Shown here piece by piece: positions 15,418 through 23,800 of a stretch of DNA of 35,568 nt. The stretch covers positions 1 through 35,568 of IMG/VR virus record IMGVR_UViG_3300026089_000018. One strand, 5' to 3'. Below the pieces are notes generated by a model that saw only the letters and a list, made by a program, of their open reading frames with translations, searched no databases and was not told the origin of the DNA. This DNA comes from a virus. Made by a program: the position numbers and the translations under genes. Numbering within the stretch: position 1 is the first letter of the stretch; each line of letters begins with the position of its first letter.

Positions 15418-15780
15418 CTACAACGATGTCGTTTTGGCGCTAGGTTGGCGCCGTTTATACCGAACCGGGGGGCGTTCGACCCGCACCCGACCCAAGGCTT
15501 TCAACTCCCGTTGAACACGGTCCGGGAAGTCCGACGGCTTCCACACATCCGCATCCAGGCCAGCCGAACGCATCGCATCCAGCCAGTACTTCTGCATCGG
15601 GGTGACCCGGCCGCTCTCGACCTTCAACTCCCGGAACATCACCCCACGGGCTCCGACAATGGTCAGATCCGGGTAACCAGGCTCACTACGATCCGAACGG
15701 TACGTGTGATAACAGGCCAAACCGTAGAAGAAGCACAGCTTCCGGACCTTGCTGAGGAACTCAGCTTCCGACTCGGCCAC
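15418..15780 (-). CDS. VRR-NUC-type nuclease
   Basis: A protein of about 120 residues starting VAESEAEFLSKVRKLCFF. It has the PD-(D/E)XK signature of the VRR-NUC family: Glu in ESEAEF, PGYPDLTIVGARG with the catalytic Asp, and MFRELKVESGRVTPMQKYWL with E-x-K and the Q-x-x-W-L helix. Such nucleases act on branched or replicating DNA. The start is uncertain: GTG at 15780, overlapping the preceding gene by 20 nt, keeps the whole fold. The C-terminus is basic (RYKRRQPSAKTTSL). Confidence 0.75.
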   Translation of the reverse strand: MAESEAEFLSKVRKLCFFYGLACYHTYRSDRSEPGYPDLTIVGARGVMFRELKVESGRVTPMQKYWLDAMRSAGLDADVWKPSDFPDRVQRELKALGRVRVERPPVRYKRRQPSAKTTSL

Positions 15781-15985
15781 GAGCACGCTTCGCTGCAGTC
15801 GCCTTGGCCTTCCTGGCCTGCCAAGCGTTGCCGCCCTCAACGCCCGACAACTCAACCCGCTCACGGTGATTGCTGACACGCGGCGTCCCATCAGGGGTAA
15901 TACAACGGGCGTTCACAGGCGACCCGCAATACGGGCACCCCGTCGCCATCCGAACCCTCAACCTGTACTCGTCCGTCCAGTTCAT
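15761..15985 (-). CDS. Small zinc-ribbon protein
   Basis: A 74-residue protein starting MNWTDEYRLRVRMATG. It has CPYCGSPVNARC (residues about 17-28) and a following His-containing loop VSNHRERVEL, a likely zinc site, then a basic Ala/Lys/Arg tail. GGAG supports the ATG at 15985. It probably binds nucleic acid. It lies just before the VRR-NUC nuclease and overlaps it. Confidence 0.65.
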   Translation of the reverse strand: MNWTDEYRLRVRMATGCPYCGSPVNARCITPDGTPRVSNHRERVELSGVEGGNAWQARKAKATAAKRARGRVGS

Positions 15986-16027
15986 CTCCAGCTCCTCGCG
16001 CGCGCGGGTCCTAAGACATAGACCCAA

Positions 16028-16194
16028 TACCTAGACCTCAGAGGTCCTTTGCCCCGCTCCTCTGGAGGCTCCCCGAAGGGGATAACCCCATCCTATTGAG
16101 CTTGTCTACAAGTTCCGGTGCTTCTTTCCAGAACAAAAAAGGAACGGCCCCCGGGCTGGAGTTTCGGGGGCCGTTCACATCCAGGAGGACGACT
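16028..16194. other. Intergenic region with terminator
   Basis: This 167-nt gap holds the strong minus-strand terminator at 16142-16176. It also has a second small GC-rich inverted repeat near 16040-16078 (CTCAGAGG/CCTCTGGAG and CCCCGAAGGGG). No gene is visible. Confidence 0.5.
16135..16176 (-). terminator. Rho-independent terminator after 16195-16467
   Basis: A 12-bp perfect stem, GAACGGCCCCCG (16142-16153) with CGGGGGCCGTTC (16165-16176), has an 11-nt loop. On the minus strand it is followed directly by TTTTTT. This is the most canonical terminator in the window. Confidence 0.92.
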
Positions 16195-16467
16195 CTACTC
16201 GTCCTTCTTGTCCTCATCGGGAGCGTCGTCAGCTTCCTCCTGCTGAGCCACAGGATCCACCGAGTACGCCGGGTTCAGGTCGTCCTGAGACGGCACCGTG
16301 AACGGCGACTCCAGATCCTTGTGCTCCCCCTCCTGCGGGTTCGGCCTGTCCTCAGCCTTGTCACCGCCGTCAGCAGGGGCGTCCTGTGCAGGAGCCTCCT
16401 CCTGTGCAGGCCGGTTCTCCTCGTCGGGAGCCGGGGCGCTGCTCTCAGGCTCGTTCTTCCTCGCCAT
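16195..16467 (-). CDS. Acidic low-complexity protein
   Basis: A 90-residue protein starting MARKNEPESSAPAPDEEN. It is rich in Glu, Asp, Pro, Ala and Gln and probably disordered. GGAGGAG 5 nt before the ATG at 16467 is preferred over the GTG two codons upstream. It overlaps the end of the zinc-ribbon gene. It has its own strong terminator, suggesting high expression. No family is recognised. Confidence 0.6.
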   Translation of the reverse strand: MARKNEPESSAPAPDEENRPAQEEAPAQDAPADGGDKAEDRPNPQEGEHKDLESPFTVPSQDDLNPAYSVDPVAQQEEADDAPDEDKKDE

Positions 16468-16469
16468 GG

Positions 16470-16703
16470 TCACTCCTCCTCAGTGTTGGTTCCAAGCTCA
16501 CGGCTTGGGCTGGCATTCACGTTCTCCGCAGCCGCCTTCTCCACATCTGCGGAATCGGCGGCGCTGTAGCACGACGTGCACGGACCGAACGAGATCGCGC
16601 CGTCGGCCTCCTCGTGTGACGTCAGCTTCGCTCCACAGTTGGGGCACTCGACTTCCTCGACGCCCTTCTCACGGGCCTCGTCGGTGACGCTCTCCTCCGC
16701 CAT
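16470..16703 (-). CDS. Zinc-ribbon small protein
   Basis: A 77-residue protein with an acidic N-terminus (MAEESVTDEAREKGVEE), then CPNCGAKL at about 20-27 and CTSC at about 42-45, a four-Cys zinc ribbon, and an Ala/Glu-rich tail. AGGAGGTG precedes the ATG. It is the first minus-strand gene after the divergent region shared with the sigma gene. Confidence 0.7.
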   Translation of the reverse strand: MAEESVTDEAREKGVEEVECPNCGAKLTSHEEADGAISFGPCTSCYSAADSADVEKAAAENVNASPSRELGTNTEEE

Positions 16704-16810
16704 GACACCTCCTGATCGTGTACGTGCTAGACGACAGGATCTTCGGCTGAACGGCCGTTTGCAACTCCCAGTACCCAGAACCTCTGGACTCCATCAGCGA
16801 CAATAGAGGT
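16704..16810. promoter_or_regulatory. Divergent promoter region: sigma gene / terminase-side operon
   Basis: This 107-nt region separates two outward-facing genes. On the minus strand GCCGAAGATCCTGTC begins just past 16746 and is followed by a leader of about 30 nt carrying AGGAGGTG before the ATG at 16703. A perfect palindrome AACGGCCGTT (16750-16759) lies 3 bp upstream of the CCGAAG hexamer. On the plus strand GACAAT (16799-16804) lies 6 nt before the GTG of the sigma gene, resembling a host -10 box for a leaderless transcript. Confidence 0.55.
16741..16746 (-). promoter_or_regulatory. CCGAAG block with leader and Shine-Dalgarno
   Basis: CCGAAGATCCTGTC resembles the start-associated blocks, but 8 nt downstream there is GTC, not a start codon, and the gene begins about 30 nt later with a full ribosome-binding site. 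This argues that the block marks a transcription start rather than a translation signal. Confidence 0.55.
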
Positions 16811-17512
16811 GTGACCGACGAGGAACTGTCTCAACTGTGGGCCTGGTACAGCGACGACCACGCCCCCGAGGCGCTGGAGATGCTGGTCGCCCACTACGAG
16901 CCGCTCGCCCGGTACCTCACCCGCCGTGCCCTCGCCAAGGCCCCGCCGCATCAGGACAAGGAAGACCTCCTGTCCTACGCCCACCACGGGCTGCTCGATG
17001 CGATCAGGAAGTTCGACCCCGAACGAGGGTTCAAGTTCGAGACCTACGCGTCACGGCGGATCACCGGGTCCATCATCGACGGGCTCCGGTCGCAGGACCC
17101 GCTGTCGAGGCCCGTCCGTAAACGGGTGTCCGCGCTCCGCGACGCGCAACTGAGGCACTGGGAGCAGGTAGGCAGGTCCCCGACGGTGGAGGAGCTGGCC
17201 GCCGACATCGGCGAGTCCGTCGACGCCGTGAGGGAACTCCTCGTCCACCAGCAGACCCTCACCAAGGAACTCGACCAGACCGTAGCCGAGTCCCATTACA
17301 CCGACGGAGACGCTGAGGCAGTCCTCGAAGAAGAAGGGCTCGTGCACGGGCTGGCGAACCTGCTGCCCCGCCTGTCAGAGCGTGACCGGGTATTCGTGGT
17401 CCTCTACTACGTGGACAAGATGTCGCTGCGGGACACCGGGAAAGTGCTCGGCATCTCAGACTCCCGCTGCGCCCAGATACGGCGTGAAGCGTTGCAGTCG
17501 TTGCTGTCCTAG
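16811..17512 (+). CDS. FliA/WhiG-type RNA polymerase sigma factor
   Basis: A 233-residue protein from GTG 16811. Region 2 (about 25-100) contains DKEDLLSYAHHGLLDAIRKF, then FKFETYASRRITGSIIDGLR and PLSRPVRKR, the core-binding and -10 recognition segments in the form typical of sigma-28/WhiG. Region 3 (104-150) has GRSPTVEELAADIGESVDAV. Region 4 (184-233) has LPRLSERDRVFVVLYY and the -35-binding helix LRDTGKVLGISDSRCAQIRR. It should redirect host RNA polymerase to phage promoters. It is the only gene of its block on the plus strand, and its stop shares CTAG with the convergent tail gene. No anti-sigma gene is evident beside it. Confidence 0.9.
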   Translation: MTDEELSQLWAWYSDDHAPEALEMLVAHYEPLARYLTRRALAKAPPHQDKEDLLSYAHHGLLDAIRKFDPERGFKFETYASRRITGSIIDGLRSQDPLSRPVRKRVSALRDAQLRHWEQVGRSPTVEELAADIGESVDAVRELLVHQQTLTKELDQTVAESHYTDGDAEAVLEEEGLVHGLANLLPRLSERDRVFVVLYYVDKMSLRDTGKVLGISDSRCAQIRREALQSLLS

Positions 17513-17865
17513 GCGACGTTCGAGGCGGCCGGGTCCAGGGTGGCCGCGCCCTGCAGTAGACGGATGCCTACGTCGGGGTCGGCGATCTGGTCAAGGAACA
17601 GGTCCCAGGCGGCTGTCCGGAACGAGTTGGGCGGCAGCGTCATGAACGCCTGCCTCGGGACCTTCATCACAATGACGTCGTCGACGATGGTCATGTACTG
17701 GGCCAGGTCGATCAGCAGTTCACTGTTCGGGTCTTCCTTCTTCCGGATCTGCGACCGGATCGTGTACCCGTCCAGTGGCTGCTTCACCCCGGCGATCTTG
17801 TACGTGAACGTCCGTTCCAGCGTTTCGCCCTGGATGATTTCGAGGTCGTAAGGCTGATCTGCCAT
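17509..17865 (-). CDS. Small tail/baseplate-like protein
   Basis: A 118-residue protein starting MADQPYDLEIIQGETLER. The pattern DLEIIQGETLERTFTYKI ... LDGYTIRSQIRKKED is that of small beta-sandwich proteins found near phage tail fibres and baseplates. The start lies 8 nt after a CCGAAG block that directly follows the upstream stop TAG. Its own stop overlaps the sigma gene's stop on the other strand. Confidence 0.6.
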   Translation of the reverse strand: MADQPYDLEIIQGETLERTFTYKIAGVKQPLDGYTIRSQIRKKEDPNSELLIDLAQYMTIVDDVIVMKVPRQAFMTLPPNSFRTAAWDLFLDQIADPDVGIRLLQGAATLDPAASNVA

Positions 17866-17879
17866 GCCTGTTTCTTCGG
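17863..17879 (-). promoter_or_regulatory. CCGAAG start-associated element (copy at 17865)
   Basis: The minus strand reads TAG then CCGAAGAAACAGGCATG: stop codon of the 2103-residue gene, block, start codon, with no spare bases. No ribosome-binding site is present. Confidence 0.55.
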
Positions 17880-20800
17880 CTAGACCCCAGCGCGGCTAAT
17901 GGGAACCCAGCCGACCCCAGGCACCTTCACCAGCACCGGACGGTTGTTCACTGTGTTGATTCCGATGATGACCCGTTGACCGTTCGCGGTCAGCACCGAC
18001 AACTGCACAAACGCTGCGGCAGGGAACAGCATCCTGACGGGGGCAGTGCTGAGGACACTTGTCACGGTCAGCGTGGCCGCTGCAATCCTCGTGGGAAGCC
18101 CAGCGGGGTCCAGGGTGGAGGTGGCGGTCATCGCCACGGTGGCGAGGACGACCCGTTCCCCGACCGGGGTGAGTGTTGCTGTGGTGGTGAGGGTGACGGT
18201 GGAGGGCTGGATCGCCCCGCCGCCCGCCTGCAGGGTGGAAGCAGTGGTCAGGGCTGCTGCGACGACTGCCGTCCTGGTCGCGGTAGCAGTCAGTGTCGAC
18301 GTGGTGGTGAGGTCAACGGTTCCGACGCCGACACCGAACCGGATCGCGGTCGCAGACAGTGTGGACGTAGTGATGAGCCCTGCGGCGACCGGTCGGATCC
18401 GTTCACCCGTGGCGGTGAGGGTGGAAGACGCATTAAGAGCTGCAGCGGACTGGGGGGCGCGAACGGCCGTTGCCGTCAGGGTCGCCGACGCACTGAGTGC
18501 ACCGGTAGACAACTGGGTGCGGACTGCGGTGGCGGTCAGGGTGGACTGGGTGGCGAGAGTGGCGGCGACGAGGCCGATCCCGATGACGGTCCCGGTAGCG
18601 GTGAGTGTGGATGTGGCTGTGAGGGCCGCAGTGGCCTGCGGAACCCGGACCCCGGTGGCAGTGAGCGTGGACGCCGCTGTGAGGGTGGCGGACGCGACGG
18701 CGTCACGGGTGGCGGTAGCAGTCAGGGTGGACGCTGTAGTGAGGTTGGCGGCTGACAGTGGGATACGGACAGCAGTCGCGGTCAGAGTGGAGACTGCAGC
18801 CAGATCGGCGGCGGCCTCCTTCACCCGTACAGCGGTTGCTGTGAGTGTGGACGTGGCCGCGAGGGTGGCTTCTACGACACCGACCCCGGTACGGATTGCG
18901 GTAGCAGTGAGCGTGGAGACGCTGGGCAACGCAGCAGTGGCGAAGGTGGTGACAACCCCAGCGGCCGTCAGGGTTGACGTGGTGGTCAGGTCGCGGCTGA
19001 CGATCCGGAGCCGCTCTGCGGTAGCGGTCAAAGTGGAGACGGTAGTCAGGTCGACGGTAGGCGTGACAACTCGGAGCGCAGTGGCAACGAGTGTTGACGT
19101 CGAGACCAGCGACACAGCGGACTGCGGCTCCCGCACGGCGGTAGCAGTCAGCGTGGACGCGCCGGTCAGGGCAGTGGTAGCGGGCTGGGTGCGTACCCCG
19201 GCGACCGTCAACGTGGAGGCAGTGACGAGGTTGGCTGCGACGAGACCGACGCCGATGGAGATACCGGTGGCGGTCAGTGTCGACGCTGTGGTGAGCGCGG
19301 CAGTGGCCTGGTTGGTCTGGATTCCAGCCGCAACCAGAGTGGACGTGGCAGTCAGAGCTGCAGTGGCCTGCGGCTCCCGAACCCCGGTCGCGGTCAGTGT
19401 CGATGTGGTGGCGAGGGCGGCCGTCGTGGTGTGGGTCTGCTGTGGCGTAGCGGTGAGTGAAGATGAGGCCGTCAGGGAGACGGCAGCGATGGGCTCCCTG
19501 ACGGCTGCTGAGGTGAGGCTGCTCGTGGCAACCAGGTTCGCGGCGGAGGCACCGACCCCGCTGACGGCCGCAGCCAGTGTCGATGACGCGACTAAAGCGG
19601 CCAGCACAGTGGCGTCGCGAACGCCCGTTGCCGTCAAGACCGCTGTAGAGCTCAAGGCCGCTGTGGTGGTCTGTTCGCGTACGGCGATGGCGGTGAACAT
19701 GGAGACGCCGGTGAGGTCGGCTGCCGCCTGCGGGACCCTGATCCCCGTCGTGGTGAGCGTGGATGCGACGGTCAGGGCTGCCGACGTGACGGCGTCACGT
19801 TCCGCCGTGGCGGTGAGGGTGGACTGGCCGACGAGGGTGGCTGCCCCGGGGAGGACCGCGAACGCGACACCGGTTGCTGTGAGTGTTGAAGTGGCGGTAA
19901 GAGCTGCGGCTACAGTCGCGACGCGAACGGCCGTTGCCGTCAATGTGGTTGCGGCTGTCAGGGTCCCAGCAGCCTGCGGTTCCCTGACTCCGGTGGTGGT
20001 CAGTGTCGACGTCGCCGTGAGTGCTGCGGACGCGGGTACGACGCCGATGGTGGTGCCGGTGGCTGTGAGGGTGGAGACGGCTGCCATCGCGGCGGTGGAG
20101 ACTGCGTCACGGACGGTGGTGGCTGTGAGTGTGGATGTGGTGAGGAGCGCGGCTGCGCCGAGGGGCACATGGAACGCTGTCGCGGTGGCCGTCAGAGTAG
20201 TTGTGCTCGTGAGGGCGGTTGTGGCGAACTCGGTGATGACCCCGGTCGCAGTCAGGGTGGATGCGGCGGCGAGGTTGGCTGCTGCTACCTGGTCACGTAT
20301 CGGGGTGGTGGCGAGGGTACCGGTGGCGGTGAGAGCGGCTGTGGCGAACTCAGTGGCGACAGCGGTAGCCGTCAGTGTGGATGCCGCCGTGAGGGCTGCT
20401 GTGGCGTTCTGGGTGCGTACCGCTGTGGCGGTGAGGGTGGACGCCGTGAGGAGGGACACGGCGGCTGCTGGTGCCCTGACGGCTGTAGCGGTGAGCGTCG
20501 ACGCAGCGGTGAGGGCTGCTGCCGCGCCCTGGACGCGTACCGCTGTGGCGGTCAGGGTGGATGTAGCTGTGAGTCCCGCTGCGGACTGCGGTTCCCGAAC
20601 GGCTGTTGCCGTCAACGTCGATGCGGCCGTCAGGGCGGCTGTCGCGTCGTGAGTGAGCGGCCCGGAAGTGACGTCGCCGGTAGCCGTCAGTGTTGATGTG
20701 GCCGTAAGGGCTGCTGTGGCGTCATGGGTGGTAGGCCCTGTGCCGATGTCACCGGTAGCCGTCAGCGTCGAAGTTGCTGTCAGGTTGGCCCCGGCGTATG

Positions 20801-23800
20801 CGGTGATGGTGGCACCCGCAGGCGAAATTGCCCTCGCCCTGCTCGCATGTGCAGTACCAAGCCACTGGTACTCCCACGTCGCCGTATCAGTGGTGTCACC
20901 GTCGAAGTAAGTCTCAGCCCGGTTACCGATCTGCTCAACAATCACACTGTCGATTCCGACGGCCTGCGACGTGGCATTGTTCGTGGCGAACGTGAATTGA
21001 AGTCTGTCGGAATCAGTCCCACCAGGGAGGCCCAAATATGCGGCTCCCGGAGGGGGAACGTACTGGACCAGCGACGTCCACGAGTTAGCAAAGAAACTGC
21101 CGATTGTGTCGAACGTAGTCACCGTGTGACGTTCCATCGGCCCGGTATCAGTTGTACCGTCCGCCGCGTAAGTAGTCGGCACAACCGGGTCAACCTTCAC
21201 GGTCGGTGTTGCTGGACCGACCACTCTGTTGCGGAAGTGGTACGCCCGACCCTGCTTGACCGGAATAGCTCCGTACGTTGTGTCACGGACGAACGAACCA
21301 GTCGCTCCGGTCGCCTCGTAAGCGTAAGTCCCTACAGGGACAGCGCCATTCGTCAACGTCGATGTACGCGTGCCACCAGTCCAACCGGTTGAGCCTGTCT
21401 CGAACGACGGGTTCTCGATCAAATTGGTGCGAACGTACGGCGACGTGTGTGTAGCACCAACCTTGATCTGCATGACGCCACGCGAAGCGGCACCGCTAGA
21501 CGTTTGAGCGAGGGTTGTGGCAGGAGACGTCTGATTCCCAGAAACCACCATCGCCTGTGTGGCCCACGTAGTCAGGTTGTTACCGGTAGTCGTATTGGTG
21601 CCGTTGAAATAGACAACTTCCGACATCGCGCAACCAGGAACAATAAGATCGTGGCTCGAAACCGACGCCGTGTTGTTGCTCTCGCCGCCAACCGAAATAA
21701 TCATCTCGCCAGGGGCGGCATCGAGACTCTCATCGACGGTTGCGGAGAAACTCGACCCAGCAGCCGACGCTCCGAAAGCAACCTCAGGGTACTGCCATAT
21801 AGCGTTCGAGTCGTTCTTGCGGTATACGCCAGCGAACGTTGCCGTAACACCACCCGTGACCACCGGGATGCTTGGTGCGGCGCTCTCCCCGACGTTCTGC
21901 TGCCTGCACCATGCCGTCAATCTGACTGGGCCAGTACCTTCGCCGTCGGCGTCGGAACCTATAGCCATAGACCCGATCAGCACCCACCCGACGTCAGGAG
22001 GAAACGGAATCGAACTAGCCGGACGAGTCGTCATCCATAGCACTGTCAAGTCGCCAGCCTGAACGTCACCGGCTGCCGTCAAAGTGGTGCCAGTCGCAGA
22101 CGACGGTGTCGCCGGTGGCGACGGAGAAGAAACGTGGTACACGAACGGGCTAGGGACGGCGTTGAAATCCGCCGCAAGGACAGCGAGTACGGTTCCACCG
22201 TTCTCAGTCCGGCTGTGGTCCCACACCTGATGGCCGTCAACCGTGGGAACCTTCCACTGCATCCCCGCAGTGATCGACGTACTCGATGTGCCCGTGTTGG
22301 CGTTCGCGGTGTAAACAGACGACCATGCACCGCCAGTGCCGTTGCTGTACGTCGACGGGACCACATTCGACTCGAAGTCGGTACACCCAATGACCAGGTC
22401 GCCAGCCAGCGTTGGTTGCCCGAACGTATCGAACCCCGAAATAGGGTTCGTGGTCGAAACGCCGCGCGGGTTGTTTCGGAGCACCACCGAACAACCGGTG
22501 AACTCCGACAACAACAACACCTTGGAAGCACGCGACGAATCTATAGTCGCGGTCACTGCCGTAGACGACGGCCAATTAACGGTGGTCTTGATCGCCCACA
22601 ACTCGCCACGGGACCAACCATTAGCCGTCGAAGAACCGGCGTCGTGGGTGATGATTCTGCGCCACGTCGCCGTCTCTCCACCGGGCTTGCTGATCGAAGA
22701 AACAAGAGGGAATTGGAAACCGCCGTTGTCGCCTGCGTAGTACGCCACCAACACGTTCCCGGCATCGACCTGCGCCGCCGTGGTCGCAGCGACAGTTGTG
22801 CCAGATACGGTCGACGTTCCTGCCGTGTGGTCTCTCACCCACCGCGCAGACGAAGGTATCAAGGTGCCCGCAGCCGTCAACGTCGACGTGGCCGTCAGAG
22901 CGGCTGTGCCCTGCCTAGTAACTGGCGCGATCGTGATGTTGACGGTCGGTGTCACAGTGGTCGCGTCAAGATTCACGCCGTTACGGCGGACCCGGAACTT
23001 CAACACATCACTGTTGACGAAGTCGGCCTGTTTCAGCGTCAACGCGTACAACAGCTCAGTATGGCCGGACGCGGTCCAACCTTCGTTGTCGACCAGACCG
23101 TCCTCAGACACAGAACCTGCGCCGAACGTGCCCGTGCCGCCAGTAAGCCGACTGGTGGTCGCCCCTCCGTCGGTCAGGTTCGCGGAGGCGTATCCGGAAA
23201 CAGTGGAGGTGCCTGTGCCTACATCGACCCACGTGCCGCTGCTGTTCTTCTCCCACTGGAGCTGGAAGTCGTCAGTGGCCGGGACTGTGCCGCCTGCTGT
23301 TTCCTGTAGCCGGACACGGAGTGCGAGGTTCTCATCAGCAGACGAAAGGTCAACGGTTGGTGCCGTGTCCTGAGCCGCCAATGCGGTAGCCCCGGTTTCC
23401 GTCCCATCCGCATAGAACCGGTACGCGGCCTGGGTGACAGCCGGTTGAATGAGTGCCCGAGCGCGAACGATCGCCCCAGGCCCATATGTCGTTGTTGTCG
23501 TGCCTGTGACACCAGCGGAGTATGTGAGAGTTCCTGCCAACTGCTGCGAGGACACGGTCGGCATCGCAGTAGACACACGCCCACCGATGTCGTTGCCGGT
23601 CGTGGATGCTGGTGCGACCCTCTGGGAGATGGTGCCCAGCGTGATCGTGCCGCCACCCTGTGCCGTGACCGTCGCCAACTGCCACGTCGGGGCTGTGCCC
23701 TGTGCCATAACGATTGCGAAGATGAGACCGTCGCCGGTCTTGACAAAGTCCGTAGCAACAGACGATGTCACAAACGTGAACGGGGTGGCCGCCGTCGTGT

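Noticed and set aside
18046-20652. An 868-codon open frame on the plus strand opposite the repeat array
   Set aside because: It mirrors the 60-bp repeats of the minus-strand fibre gene, has no start signal, and its Val/Ala/Ser/Arg-only content is what the complement of those repeats gives.
17965-20795. Regularly spaced repeats resembling a CRISPR array
   Set aside because: There are no unique spacers between identical repeats; the 60-bp units are coding, degenerate and in one frame.
22134-23309. A 391-codon plus-strand frame inside the giant fibre gene
   Set aside because: Arg-rich, no motif, and opposite a beta-rich domain that continues smoothly on the minus strand.
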